Source of the DNA: Citrobacter freundii
GTDB lineage: Bacteria > Bacteroidota > Bacteroidia > Chitinophagales > Chitinophagaceae
Direction: 5' to 3'
DNA: 64,000 bases
Assembly: GCA_003243445.1 (NCBI GenBank)
Contig: QFQQ01000028.1
Location: 11,253-75,252 of the forward strand
The notes beneath the pieces were generated by a model. That model saw only the letters and a program-made list of their open reading frames with translations, made no database searches and was not told the DNA's origin. Position numbers and translations under genes: made by a program. Below, in pieces: positions 33,336 through 42,927 of this stretch (position 1 is the stretch's first letter; every line of letters starts with the position of its first letter).

Positions 33336-34088
33336 ATGGATTTGAAAAACAATTTAACGGATGTAAATAATCTGACTGATCCGCCTACGGCGAGACAAAT
33401 TCTCTGGGCCAGCCTGATCCTTTCATTCTCGGCGGGATTCGCCGATACAGTGACGTTCATCGCGGGGAATGAAACATTCTCCGCGCACGTCACCGGCAAC
33501 TTCATTATCCTTGGCGCAAAACTGGTGGGCCAGCAAGCCGATCAGCATTCATGGCTCAGCCTGCTGAGCTTTCCTGTATTTATGATCGCGGTGATGATAG
33601 GCGGTTGGTGGGTGAGCAGGGGACGTTCACCAAAATCATTATTACTCCTGGAAAGCCTGTTACTGTTGCTGGCCGGTATTATGGCCAGTACACTTAGCAT
33701 CTGGAAAGGACAACATAATGGATTGACGCTGCTGATCGTGATGATCACGGTAACAGCGATGGGTTTTCAGAATTGCTTTAGCAGGCTCGCGGCTGCATTT
33801 ACGTTCGGGCAAACAACGGTGATGACGGGCAACGTCACACAATTATCGCTCGGCATTCGCGAATATTTCGCGCGGCAAAAAGATCCTGCTGCACTGTCCA
33901 GGCTAAAAGCGCAAGGCGTCCTGATCGGCGGCTTCGGGATCGGATGTGTATCGGGTGCTTTCCTCGGCGGATGGTTAGGGCTTCCCGCATTAGTGTTGCC
34001 GGGATTGATCATGAGCACGTGTTACCTGGTGCATGATCAGTTGGATGGGCTGGCAGCGGGATCAACGATTAATAAAAAAATGAAATGA
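33336..34088 (+). CDS. YoaK/DUF1275 family membrane protein
   Basis: 250 aa. DUF1275 pattern: LSFSAGFADTVTFIAGNETF and SAHVTGNFIILGAKLVG near the N-terminus, then NCFSRLAAAFTFGQTTVMTG NVTQLS. About six hydrophobic helices are visible (FPVFMIAVMIGGWWV, LLLLAGIMASTLSIW, LIVMITVTAMGFQNC, GVLIGGFGIGCVSGAFLGGW, LVLPGLIMSTCYLV). The family is of unknown substrate, probably a small-molecule transporter. Its stop overlaps the TPR histidine kinase start (ATGA at 34085-34088), so it is in one operon with a two-component system that probably controls it or senses its flux. Confidence 0.92.
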   Translation: MDLKNNLTDVNNLTDPPTARQILWASLILSFSAGFADTVTFIAGNETFSAHVTGNFIILGAKLVGQQADQHSWLSLLSFPVFMIAVMIGGWWVSRGRSPKSLLLLESLLLLLAGIMASTLSIWKGQHNGLTLLIVMITVTAMGFQNCFSRLAAAFTFGQTTVMTGNVTQLSLGIREYFARQKDPAALSRLKAQGVLIGGFGIGCVSGAFLGGWLGLPALVLPGLIMSTCYLVHDQLDGLAAGSTINKKMK

Positions 34089-36358
34089 TATTGTTGCGGC
34101 GAATCAATCGATGGATACTTTCAGTCTTGCTGGCAGCTTGCATGCATATTGTATCGGATGCGCAAACAGCGAATGATCTTCAACTCGTACAAAAGATCAC
34201 CGGTGCTCAAAAGCTGGATACCGCCGCCATGGAGAAGCTGTATAAAGCCGGTGATGCATGCCTTGACAAGAACGGATCATCTCCCATCAACATTCCGGGC
34301 GCTGCACAGATCAGCGAGCTGCTGAAACGCCTCGGTACAAAACCTGGTTTGCAGGTAGCCGGAGGCTGGAGTGCATTACTGACTGCAAAGATCAATCGCG
34401 AAAGAGGAGAAGCAGCGAGATCGCGGCAACCTGCATTGCAGGCTTTGGAAGTGTTCAGACAACTGGGGTATATCCGGACACAGGCGGAAGCATTGATAGA
34501 GGTTGGTGGAAGCTATAATAATGAGCGGGATCAACTCGCAGCGAAGATCAGTTATTATGAAGAAGGCATTGCGCTGTATCAGCAACTGGGCGATAAGAAA
34601 ACCGTGGCGCAGTTAAAAGAATTTGTTGGGGATCTTTACCAGTTAAAGCAGGACTATCAGCGGGCGCTGGATAATTTATTCGAAGCACTTGCGCTGTACA
34701 AAGAAACAGGTAATAAGAATCTGCAGGGCGTTTACAGCCTGATCGGTGCGGTATATAGCGCCAGGGATGATTTCGCGCAATCACTCAAGTATAATTTGCT
34801 CGCGGTGGAAGCGGGCGAAGCAGCAAACGATAAAGGACCCTTGATGGTGGCGATCTACAACCGCGTTGGGCAGAGTTATTATTCCATGGAATCGTTTGGT
34901 AATACGCTGAAATATTTTGAACGCGGCTTGCAGGTGGCCTACGCCAATAACGATACGCCCTCGATACAAACAATGCAGATGAACGTTGCCGATGCATTGC
35001 GTAAACTCGGCAATACAAAAGCCTCGTTGGATTCCGCAAAGGCATCGCGCAACATCGCGCCGATACCTGCATGGGGAAAGCTGTTCTTTGAAGTAGCCAC
35101 TTTCGCGATCTACTGCGCCGCTGAAGATTTTACAGAAGCGGAAAAATCGTATCAACGTTTATTGAAGATCTACAATGATCCGTCCACAACCGAGAAAGAA
35201 CGCCAGCAGATCAGGGTGACCGCAGTGAGTTACCTGCAACAACGGAAACGCTGGGCGGAATCAGACCAGTTACTGAGAGCCTATGCCGAACATGCGAAGC
35301 AAACGCCGATCACGCTGCGCAAGGCCGCTGCTGCGGAAAAGTTTATGTTCCGCGTGGATTCGGTGAACGGAAACTGGCAGGCCGCGAATGATCATTTATT
35401 AAAATACATTGAATTAAATGATTCCATTCAGCGTGAATTAAGAGCCAAAGAGATCGGCGTATTGCAGGTAGAGTTTGAAACAAAGCAGAAGGATAAAGAT
35501 ATCCAACTGCTGACGCAGAAAAGCCAGTTGCAGGAAGCTTCATTGCAAAGAGAAAAGATCTTCCGGAATGCGTTCATTGCAGTGGGCGCCTTACTGTTAT
35601 TATTACTGGCGCTTTTTTATAACCGGTACCGGTTGAAGCAAAAGGTCAATCAGCAACTGGAAAATAAACAGGCGGAGATCAACGAGCAGAATGAGCGATT
35701 GAGGAAAGTACTGGATGATAAAGAATGGTTGTTAAAAGAGATCCATCACCGCGTCAAAAATAATCTTCAGATCGTGATCAGCCTTCTCAATACACAATCG
35801 CGGTTCCTTGACAATGAAGATGCGATCACGGCGATCAGGAATAGTCAGCACCGTATGTATGCGATGTCCATTATTCATCAGCGGTTATACCAAACGGAGA
35901 ATTTAGGAACGATCGATATGAAATGGTATCTGCAGGAGCTGATCAGTTATATGAAGGAAAGCTTTACGACCGGTCAACGGATCAATATAGAGATCAATGC
36001 GCAGGCGCATGAGCTGGATGTGGTGGAGGCGGTGCCATTGGGGTTGATCGTAAATGAAGCGGTAAGCAATGCGATCAAGTATGCGTTCCCCGGTGGGCGA
36101 AAAGGTTTGGTAAAGGTCAGTTTCATGCAGACGGATGATGACCGCTATCGGTTGAGTGTGGAGGATAATGGTATTGGTATAGATAACATAGATGAAGTAT
36201 TGCAAAAAGGAACATTGGGGTTGAGCCTGATAGAAGGGCTTGCGGGGCAACTGGATGGCGCGTTGAGTATGGAAAATACAGCGCAGGGTTTTCGCATCAG
36301 CCTTCTTTTTTCCGTCCGCAACCTGACTTCCAATAAAAAGGAATGGATAAACGAATGA
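34085..36358 (+). CDS. TPR-containing membrane histidine kinase (HisKA_2 type)
   Basis: 757 aa. It has a signal-like N-terminus (ILSVLLAACMHIVSDAQ), then TPR repeats (about 100-450, for example QALEVFRQLGYIRTQAEALI, DNLFEALALYKETGNKNLQ). A TM helix lies near 494-514 (NAFIAVGALLLLLLALF). A coiled coil leads to HisKA_2 with KEIHHRVKNNLQIVISLLN (phospho-His about 555), then HATPase_c with LIVNEAVSNAIKYAF and VEDNGIGIDN. Periplasmic TPR sensors with HisKA_2 kinases are common in Bacteroidota. The stop overlaps the sigma-54 regulator start, so the kinase and regulator are cognate. Confidence 0.95.
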   Translation: MILLRRINRWILSVLLAACMHIVSDAQTANDLQLVQKITGAQKLDTAAMEKLYKAGDACLDKNGSSPINIPGAAQISELLKRLGTKPGLQVAGGWSALLTAKINRERGEAARSRQPALQALEVFRQLGYIRTQAEALIEVGGSYNNERDQLAAKISYYEEGIALYQQLGDKKTVAQLKEFVGDLYQLKQDYQRALDNLFEALALYKETGNKNLQGVYSLIGAVYSARDDFAQSLKYNLLAVEAGEAANDKGPLMVAIYNRVGQSYYSMESFGNTLKYFERGLQVAYANNDTPSIQTMQMNVADALRKLGNTKASLDSAKASRNIAPIPAWGKLFFEVATFAIYCAAEDFTEAEKSYQRLLKIYNDPSTTEKERQQIRVTAVSYLQQRKRWAESDQLLRAYAEHAKQTPITLRKAAAAEKFMFRVDSVNGNWQAANDHLLKYIELNDSIQRELRAKEIGVLQVEFETKQKDKDIQLLTQKSQLQEASLQREKIFRNAFIAVGALLLLLLALFYNRYRLKQKVNQQLENKQAEINEQNERLRKVLDDKEWLLKEIHHRVKNNLQIVISLLNTQSRFLDNEDAITAIRNSQHRMYAMSIIHQRLYQTENLGTIDMKWYLQELISYMKESFTTGQRINIEINAQAHELDVVEAVPLGLIVNEAVSNAIKYAFPGGRKGLVKVSFMQTDDDRYRLSVEDNGIGIDNIDEVLQKGTLGLSLIEGLAGQLDGALSMENTAQGFRISLLFSVRNLTSNKKEWINE

Positions 36359-37713
36359 TCATGCAAAAGGAACATATTCTGATCGTAGAAGACGAATTTA
36401 TTGTGGCAAATGATCTCCGGCATATTTTGCTGAAAGAGGGATACCGCGTAGTAGGGATTGCCGCGTCCGTGGAGCAGGCAAGAAAAATGATCGAAGCAAA
36501 GCAACCTGACTGGATCTTGCTGGACATTATGCTGAAAGGTGATCTCACAGGCATTGACCTGGGAATGGAATTGAAACAACAACAACGACCATTTCTTTAT
36601 ATTTCTGCGAATACCAACCAACAGATCCTGGAAGCGGCAAAGCAAACAGAGCCGTATGGTTTTCTGGTAAAACCATTCCGCGAAAAAGATCTGTTCGTGA
36701 TGCTGGATATTGCCCGTCATCGGTTCAGTGTTGAAACAAAAAAGATCGCTGCACCACTGCCTCCACCAACGGCTGTTCCCGGATTGATCGGTGAAAGCCC
36801 GCAATTGAAAGCGGTGATCGAACAGATCAGAACGGTTGCAACAACGGATACATCGGTGTTGATCACGGGAGAAAGTGGTACGGGCAAGGAAGTGGTGGCA
36901 AAAGCCATTCATCAATTGTCAAACCGCGCAAAGAAGCCGTTGATCACGGTGAATTGCGGTGCATTACCGCAGACACTGGTGGAGTCAGAGCTGTTTGGTT
37001 ATGAAAAAGGGGCCTTTACCGGGGCAAATCAACGGCATGCGGGCAAGTTTGAACAGGCGAATGGCGGTACGATCTTCCTCGACGAGATCGGGGAACTGCC
37101 GTTGGAAATGCAGGTCAAACTCTTGCGTGTACTACAGGAAAAAGAGATCGAACGGCTGGGAAGCAGCCAGACCATCAAGGTGGATATACGGATCATCGCG
37201 GCCACCAACCGGAACCTGGAAAAGGAAGTAGCAGAAGGACGTTTCCGGTTGGATCTGTATTATAGATTGAATGTATTCCCGATCGAGCTGACGCCATTGC
37301 GTACCAGGAAGAAAGATATTCCATTGCTTGCTCAGCATTTTTTACAATTATACAGCACCCAAAACGGTAAAACTATTTCGGAAATAGATCCGCAAACGAT
37401 GGAGCAATTCATGCAATATGCATGGCCGGGGAATATCCGGGAAATGCAGCATCTGATTGAAAGGAATGTCTTATTTGCTACAGGCGGTTTGTTGAAAGTG
37501 GAGATGCCAAAGCAATTGATGAAACAAACCGATATCACAGGCGGTTCGATCAAAACGATGGAAGAGCTGGAGCGTGATCATATCGTCGCGACATTACAAC
37601 ATGCCGGAGGCAAAGTTTCCGGCCCGGGCGGTGCAGCGGAGTTGCTGGGCATTCCCGCACAAACGCTGTATTCAAAGATGAAAAAGCTGGGGATCCGGCA
37701 ACAATACAATTGA
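36355..37713 (+). CDS. Sigma-54-dependent response regulator (NtrC family)
   Basis: About 452 aa from the ATG at 36355, which overlaps the kinase stop (ATGA); an upstream ATG at 36343 and a downstream one at 36361 are alternatives. Counting from 36343, the receiver has the acidic patch EDE and the phospho-acceptor D61 in LLDIMLKGD, plus K110. The AAA+ domain has Walker A GESGTGKE (176-183), the sigma-54 contact loop GAFTGA (223-228), Walker B IFLDEIGELP and the sensor region RIIAATNRNLEKEV. A Fis-type HTH follows (ELERDHIVATLQHAGGKVSG, GIPAQTLYSKMKKLGI). It activates sigma-54 promoters in response to the TPR kinase. Confidence 0.95.
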   Translation: MIMQKEHILIVEDEFIVANDLRHILLKEGYRVVGIAASVEQARKMIEAKQPDWILLDIMLKGDLTGIDLGMELKQQQRPFLYISANTNQQILEAAKQTEPYGFLVKPFREKDLFVMLDIARHRFSVETKKIAAPLPPPTAVPGLIGESPQLKAVIEQIRTVATTDTSVLITGESGTGKEVVAKAIHQLSNRAKKPLITVNCGALPQTLVESELFGYEKGAFTGANQRHAGKFEQANGGTIFLDEIGELPLEMQVKLLRVLQEKEIERLGSSQTIKVDIRIIAATNRNLEKEVAEGRFRLDLYYRLNVFPIELTPLRTRKKDIPLLAQHFLQLYSTQNGKTISEIDPQTMEQFMQYAWPGNIREMQHLIERNVLFATGGLLKVEMPKQLMKQTDITGGSIKTMEELERDHIVATLQHAGGKVSGPGGAAELLGIPAQTLYSKMKKLGIRQQYN

Positions 37714-37912
37714 TCGATTGACATAAACGCTCTCCTTCACCACAGATCACGCAGATCACTTGCTTATACCGGACATTCATCTGGGGGTCCAACGCGCTAC
37801 CTGATAAAAGACATCGATATCCTTAACGAAATGACACTAATTTTCATTCGCGAATTAAGCGTACTTTTAAGGACTAAAGACCCCGGATCCAATCACCCTT
37901 TATCCGTCCGCC

Positions 37913-38653
37913 ATGCTTTCCTCTCTAAAAAATCATCCCTTTGCAGTTGAAGCATTCTTCGACAGTTCCATTGTGCTGAGTTTCGCCGTTCCAAAACAAG
38001 AATTGCTGCCACTGCTTCCCGAATGCCTGGAGCCAGACACTTTCCAGGATAAATGGGGATTCGTTGCCCTTGCCATGGTGAAAACAAAAGGCCTGCGGCC
38101 AAAAGGGTTTCCTTCTTTTATGGGCGATGATTTCTTCCTGACTGGCTATCGCATCTTTGTCCGCTATACAACCAATGCGGGAAAACGCCTGCGCGGTCTC
38201 TACATCATCAAATCAGAAACAGACAGAAAGAAGATGCAGCTCTTCGGAAATATCTTTACGCATTATCATTACACCACAACAGACATAAAAAGCATTACCG
38301 AAGGAACACAAACAACGATCTCTTCCGGCAAATCCGGTTTAAATATTATTGTTGATGATAGCACTGAAGACATTCCCTTACCCGCAGGCTCGCCCTTCAA
38401 TGATTGGAAAGAGGCGCGGAGATTCGCCGGTCCGTTACCATTCACTTTTACATACAATGAGCAAAAAAAAGAAGTGCTGATCATCGAAGGTGTGCGCGAG
38501 AACTGGACGCCTGCGCCGGTCAGACTGGTTTCCTGGCGATCCGATTTTATAGAAGGACTTGCGTTGAATGGATTGAAACCCGCCAATGCTTTTATCATCC
38601 GCAACATTCCCTATTACTGGAAAAAAGGCAAACTGGAATTATGGAAAGGATAA
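37913..38653 (+). CDS. DUF2071-like (YqjF/acetoacetate decarboxylase-like) protein
   Basis: 246 aa. The start reads MLSSLKNHPFAVEAFFDSSI, with VPKQELLPLLPECLEPDTF, WGFVALAMVKTKGLRPKGFP and VRYTTNAGKRLRGLYIIKSE, the YqjF/DUF2071 pattern (substrate-binding beta barrel of the acetoacetate-decarboxylase superfamily). It is the first of three overlapping plus-strand genes; the next starts 13 bp before its stop. A gap of 199 bp separates it from the sigma-54 regulator gene and contains a short CAGATCACGCAGATCAC word repeat. Reaction unknown. A second DUF2071 gene is at 44030. Confidence 0.8.
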   Translation: MLSSLKNHPFAVEAFFDSSIVLSFAVPKQELLPLLPECLEPDTFQDKWGFVALAMVKTKGLRPKGFPSFMGDDFFLTGYRIFVRYTTNAGKRLRGLYIIKSETDRKKMQLFGNIFTHYHYTTTDIKSITEGTQTTISSGKSGLNIIVDDSTEDIPLPAGSPFNDWKEARRFAGPLPFTFTYNEQKKEVLIIEGVRENWTPAPVRLVSWRSDFIEGLALNGLKPANAFIIRNIPYYWKKGKLELWKG

Positions 38654-39393
38654 GAGCACCATTCCAGGGAATCACGAATATTATCCGCTTTAACTGGCAT
38701 TTTTATGTGATCGCGTTGGGGGCGATCATCGCATTGGTTTTTATCGGATCTTATTTTCCGGCAGAGATACAATTCTCCACTTATGTCTTTTGTGCATTGA
38801 TCATTTTATCTGCCGGTATTTCACTCTTTGTTTCCTATTATGTATATGACCGGTCCGGTTTGTATGATCTTTCCTGGTTAGAACCCTTGATCACCGGAAA
38901 GGAAAACACAGTCATCAATGTAAATGCGGGCTTTGATGAAACAAGCAATACGCTGAAGCATCTTTTCCCAACGGCGGATCTTCGTGTGTTTGATTTTTAT
39001 GATCCGGCGAAACACACGGAAGTATCTATTAAAAGAGCAAGGGCCGCGTATCCCTTATATCCCGGTACAGAAACGATCACCACGAACTATCTTCCTGTTC
39101 AGGAAGCATCGGTCGACCTGATCCTCCTGATCTTTGCCGCGCATGAAATAAGGGATGATGATGAGCGGAAAGTTTTCTTTGGTCAGCTGCACCAAAAACT
39201 AAAACCGGGAGGAAAGATCATCATAGTGGAACACCTCCGCGACTTTCTTAATTTCTTTGCATACAATATCGGCTTCTTCCATTTTCATTCTTTGCAAACA
39301 TGGCGGCAAACATTCAATGCAAGCGGATTTAAGATCGACAGTAAAAAGAAGATCAGTCCTTTTGTAACCCTGTTTATCCTCAAAAAAGCATGA
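38641..39393 (+). CDS. Membrane-anchored class I SAM-dependent methyltransferase-like protein
   Basis: 250 aa. Two N-terminal hydrophobic helices (FYVIALGAIIALVFIGSYFP, YVFCALIILSAGISLFVSYY) are followed by a Rossmann-like part with NVNAGFDETS in place of the usual GxGxG motif I, then EASVDLILLIFAAHEIRDDD, GQLHQKLKPGGKIIIVEHL and FVTLFILKKA. The family is recognised from the KPGG ... VEH post-motif signature, but the degenerate motif I makes activity less certain. It overlaps the DUF2071 gene by 13 bp and the next gene by 4 bp, so all three form one operon. Confidence 0.75.
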   Translation: MERIRAPFQGITNIIRFNWHFYVIALGAIIALVFIGSYFPAEIQFSTYVFCALIILSAGISLFVSYYVYDRSGLYDLSWLEPLITGKENTVINVNAGFDETSNTLKHLFPTADLRVFDFYDPAKHTEVSIKRARAAYPLYPGTETITTNYLPVQEASVDLILLIFAAHEIRDDDERKVFFGQLHQKLKPGGKIIIVEHLRDFLNFFAYNIGFFHFHSLQTWRQTFNASGFKIDSKKKISPFVTLFILKKA

Positions 39394-39794
39394 TCATCCA
39401 CCTCACTATCACTGGTTATATATTGATGATACTGGCGATCATCCACATTTCTTTTCCGCGCTATTTCAACTGGCGGAAAGAACTGAAAGATGTAAGCATG
39501 ATCAACCGGCAGATGATGTATATCCACACTTTATTTATCGGGCTTGTAGTCTTCCTGATGGGAGCACTTTGCGTGAGTTCACCTGCTGAATTATTAAATA
39601 CTTCATTAGGTAAAAAGATCTGTCTTGGACTCGCGGCATTCTGGGTTACCCGGCTGGTGATCCAGTTCATCGGCTATTCTCCCAGATTATGGAAGGGAAG
39701 ATCGTTTGAGACAAGCATGCATATCCTGTTCAGCATACTCTGGACATATATCAGTTGTGTCTTCGTGATTGCCTGCTGGAATGTTTACAGTTAA
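39390..39794 (+). CDS. Small multi-pass membrane protein
   Basis: 134 aa. Four hydrophobic helices: ITGYILMILAIIHISFP, YIHTLFIGLVVFLMGALCV, ICLGLAAFWVTRLVIQFI and ILFSILWTYISCVFVIACW. The conserved-looking loop FPRYFNWRKELKDVSMINRQ is a feature of small Bacteroidota membrane proteins. It shares an ATGA overlap with the methyltransferase-like gene. It ends 4 bp from the stop of the convergent GAF sigma-54 gene, so there is no room for a separate terminator. Function unknown. Confidence 0.72.
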   Translation: MIIHLTITGYILMILAIIHISFPRYFNWRKELKDVSMINRQMMYIHTLFIGLVVFLMGALCVSSPAELLNTSLGKKICLGLAAFWVTRLVIQFIGYSPRLWKGRSFETSMHILFSILWTYISCVFVIACWNVYS

Positions 39795-39798
39795 GGGA

Positions 39799-41421
39799 TC
39801 ATTTTGAAAGAACATGCTCTTTCTTTATTCCCAGCTTCTGCATTTTGGAGATCAGCGTGGTGGCGGGCAGACCCAGTTTCTTCGCGGCGCCCTGTGGCCC
39901 TGATACGCGGCCATTACATTGATTCAACACATGCAATATATAAGTGCGTTCCATTGCGGCTAATGTTTGTACCGTATTATCGCTGTCGCGGGACGAACGC
40001 AGATCTTTTACTGGCATGGCAATCTCGGTGATCGTTTTCCCGCGTGAAAGAAGAATGGTTCTTTCTATCAGGTGTTCCAGCTCGCGGATATTTCCCGGCC
40101 AGTGATAGGCTTCCAGCGTTTTCAATACTTTGGAAGAAACGGTTGTTTCTGTTTTGTTGGCGCTATTGCCATACTTCTTCAGAAAATGATTGGTCAACGG
40201 CGCAATATCTTCTTTACGGTTTCGCAATGGCTGAAGGTGCAGCGGCACGACATTCAACCGGTAAAACAGATCGCTGCGGAAACGGCCGTTCATTACTTCC
40301 TCTTCGAGGTTCCTGTTCGTTGCTGCGATAATGCGGACGTCTATTCTGACCGGTTGATTGCCACCCAGGCGTTCGATCTCTTTTTCCTGGATGACGCGTA
40401 GCAGTTTTGATTGCAGCAACAGGGGCAATTCGCCGATCTCATCGAGGAAGATCGTACTGCCGTTGGCCAGTTCAAACTTTCCGATGCGTTGTTGTGTGGC
40501 ATTGGTAAAGCTGCCTTTCTCATGGCCAAACAATTCGCTTTCGATCAGTGTCTCGGGTATTGCAGCGCAATTCACGCGGATCATCAAACGGTCCTTTCTT
40601 GGCGAGTTTTCATGAATGGCGTTTGCCACCACTTCTTTTCCCGTACCTGTTTCGCCTTGTATCAGTACTGTCGAATTCGCCGGTGCGATCTGAACGATCA
40701 GCTGACGAAGTTCTTTTGATGAAGCAGATTCACCCACCAGCATGCTCTTGCCCGGCAGCAATTGCTGCAGGTAATTATTTTCCTGCTGAAGTTTTTGTTT
40801 AAGCTGTTCCAGGTCATTCAATGATCTGGCAAGTTGTTCATTCGCGATGATGTTTGCTATTGCAATAGTCAGCTGATCCGCTACGCCTTTCAATAGTGAG
40901 AACTGCGCGGGTGAGAACGTCTGTTGTTCGGCCGCATAAAAATAAAGTACGCCTTTGGCGGAAACTCCATCGATCTTCACGGTCAGCATCTCCGTGATAC
41001 CGGCGTTATACCAGTGAACGATATAAGGCGGTTTATGTTTCCGCTGCAACAGTTTACGCATATCGTGGATCAGCGGTGCGCCGGCATTTAAGGTTTCGTC
41101 AAAAATGCCGTCCTGTACAGGATGTTTGCTGTGAATGATCGGACTTTCCTGTGTAACCGACCGGATCTTTTCACGCGAATGGAGGAAAGGCGTGTGGGTT
41201 TCACCATCCTCGTTCAACAGGCATAGGGTATAGTACCGTGCATTGAACGCACGCAGTAATTCATGTGATACCAGCTCCCAAAGGTCACTGCGCGTACGCA
41301 CCGCCGCGATCCTTGAGTTCATTGAAAGCAGTAAGGACTGCTCCTGCTCCTTTTGCCGGAGCTGGGCGAGCAGATCTTTTGTGTTTTGCCGGGTTGCTGT
41401 GGAATTGGTATCAGAATGCAT
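39799..41421 (-). CDS. GAF-domain sigma-54-type AAA+ transcriptional regulator with altered GAFTGA motif
   Basis: 540 aa. A GAF domain (about 30-205) with YYTLCLLNEDGETHTPF and GVLYFYAAEQQTFSPAQFSL is followed by a coiled linker. The AAA+ domain (about 235-460) has Walker A GETGTGKE, Walker B IFLDEIGELPLLLQ and arginine-finger region RSDLFYRLNV. The sigma-54 contact loop reads GSFTNA (residues 303-308) rather than GAFTGA. A Fis-type HTH is at the end (MERTYILHVLNQCNGRVSG, GLPATTLISKMQKLGI). It is monocistronic, with its upstream side facing the SDR at 41691. The altered loop may change how it touches sigma-54 or mean it acts differently. Confidence 0.92.
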   Translation of the reverse strand: MHSDTNSTATRQNTKDLLAQLRQKEQEQSLLLSMNSRIAAVRTRSDLWELVSHELLRAFNARYYTLCLLNEDGETHTPFLHSREKIRSVTQESPIIHSKHPVQDGIFDETLNAGAPLIHDMRKLLQRKHKPPYIVHWYNAGITEMLTVKIDGVSAKGVLYFYAAEQQTFSPAQFSLLKGVADQLTIAIANIIANEQLARSLNDLEQLKQKLQQENNYLQQLLPGKSMLVGESASSKELRQLIVQIAPANSTVLIQGETGTGKEVVANAIHENSPRKDRLMIRVNCAAIPETLIESELFGHEKGSFTNATQQRIGKFELANGSTIFLDEIGELPLLLQSKLLRVIQEKEIERLGGNQPVRIDVRIIAATNRNLEEEVMNGRFRSDLFYRLNVVPLHLQPLRNRKEDIAPLTNHFLKKYGNSANKTETTVSSKVLKTLEAYHWPGNIRELEHLIERTILLSRGKTITEIAMPVKDLRSSRDSDNTVQTLAAMERTYILHVLNQCNGRVSGPQGAAKKLGLPATTLISKMQKLGIKKEHVLSK

Positions 41422-41690
41422 TTATGCGCGTGAAATTAGGGGAGAATGGGCAGATGAGGCACGAAAATGTACGGTATTTCGTAAAAATGCGGACCCAGCC
41501 CATCTATTGTGATCTTCCCACGGCAAACTTGGCCATTAAAGACCAGCTCCCGGGATTTCTTTGGGATGAGGGTAGAGCCTGGAGGAACCGGATCTGGCAG
41601 GATCAGTAATCTGGATACAAGATGCCGCAATTTGCACACAGCCCACCGTCCGTATCATCGCAATTTTGTGTTTCAACAATTTTAAAAAAG

Positions 41691-42536
41691 ATGACACAAC
41701 AACAGCAAAAGAATAAGGTCTGGTTTATCACCGGCAGCTCACGCGGATTCGGACGGGTTTGGACGGAAGCTGCACTCAAACGCGGAGACAAAGTAGCCGC
41801 TACCGCACGCACGCTTGAAAGCATTGCAGATTTCAAAGAAAAATATCCGGATAGCGTATTGACACTATCACTTGATGTTACAAACGCAGCACAGGTAAGA
41901 TCCGCGGTACAACAGGCATTCGATCATTTCGGAAGACTCGATATCGTGATGAATAACGCCGGTTATTCGCTCGTTGGTACTATTGAAGAAGCAAAGCCTG
42001 AAGAGATCCGTGCATTGTATGAAACAAATGTATTGGGGCCTGTTTCAGTGATACAGGCGGCACTTCCATTATTGCGCAAGCAGGGTTATGGCCATATTAT
42101 CGGCGTATCCAGCAATCTTGGTCATGTCACCTTACCGGTGATCGGCTATTACTGTTCTTCCAAATGGGCATTTGAAGCGATCCATGAAAGTCTTGCTGCT
42201 GAGATCAAACAATTTGAGATCAATGTTACGATCATCGAACCAGGTGCTTATGCTACAGAATTTGGTTCCCAGCAATCTTTACGCTTTGCGGGTGAGCTGG
42301 ATATTTATAAAGATTTCAAAGCGAAATTTTTTGAAGGGCTGATGAATCTGGAAAGAGGCAATCCTGATGCAACGCCGGCGGCTTTGTTTAAAGTGGTGGA
42401 TGCAGCGGCACCGCCATTACGCTTTTTTCTCGGCAATCAGAATTTGCCATGGACAAAGAAGGCGTATGAGGAAAGAATGGCGGAATGGGAAGCATGGGCA
42501 GAGGTTTCGAATGCGGCGCAGGGGAGTGTGAAGTAA
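41691..42536 (+). CDS. Short-chain dehydrogenase/reductase (SDR)
   Basis: 281 aa from the ATG at 41691 (MTQQQQKNKVWFITGSSRGF); the longer frame prepends 23 residues without the SDR pattern. TGSSRGFG is the cofactor motif, NNAGYS the structural motif, SSNLGHV ... YYCSSKWAFEAIHES the catalytic Ser/Tyr-x-x-x-Lys region. After it, EPGAYATEFG is typical of the larger SDR subgroup with sequence close to YdfG/NADP-dependent oxidoreductases. It is paired with the AraC gene at 42928 on the same strand, like the SDR/AraC pair at 30153-31906. Substrate unknown. Confidence 0.93.
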   Translation: MTQQQQKNKVWFITGSSRGFGRVWTEAALKRGDKVAATARTLESIADFKEKYPDSVLTLSLDVTNAAQVRSAVQQAFDHFGRLDIVMNNAGYSLVGTIEEAKPEEIRALYETNVLGPVSVIQAALPLLRKQGYGHIIGVSSNLGHVTLPVIGYYCSSKWAFEAIHESLAAEIKQFEINVTIIEPGAYATEFGSQQSLRFAGELDIYKDFKAKFFEGLMNLERGNPDATPAALFKVVDAAAPPLRFFLGNQNLPWTKKAYEERMAEWEAWAEVSNAAQGSVK

Positions 42537-42627
42537 TATTAGTGGCTCATAACAGCAGTCCGCTGGGAAAACTAAGAGTCATCTTTCATAGCGGCGTAAA
42601 GCTGCCTCCTTCGCTTAGGCGTATAGG

Positions 42628-42832
42628 GCCCGCAGATTTCGCAGATTTATCCCTCTAATTATTGCACCTTTATTCTCTAATAAAACTGGCTTTAGTTTGT
42701 ATCCGCAGATTACGCAGATAATTTTCTGATAACTTGAAGATATTTGCGTAATCTGCGGACGCTAATAAAACGTAGTCGTTTATAGGTAATCATTTCATAT
42801 GTCGGACTGATAAATCTGCGAAATCTGCGGGC
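42628..42832. repeat. Nested inverted repeats (ATCTGCG word family) in the SDR-AraC gap
   Basis: The 391-bp gap between 42536 and 42928 has no gene. Outer arms 42628-42651 and 42809-42832 pair perfectly over 24 bp (AAATCTGCGAAATCTGCGGG type). Inner arms 42702-42720 and 42741-42759 pair with one mismatch over 19 bp (TCCGCAGATTACGCAGATA). The words are the same family as at 3117-3250 and 63847-63980. Confidence 0.8.
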
Positions 42833-42927
42833 TACCCTACAGCAATAGTCAGAGACCGGGAATAACGCTTACATCCGGTAGCAAACCTTACCGCGCTTAT
42901 TCTGTTATAAAAACAACATTTGATCAC

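Noticed and set aside
36145..36915. 256-aa minus-strand frame
   Set aside because: Antisense to the TPR kinase end and the sigma-54 regulator; rich in Cys/His/Phe without a recognisable fold.
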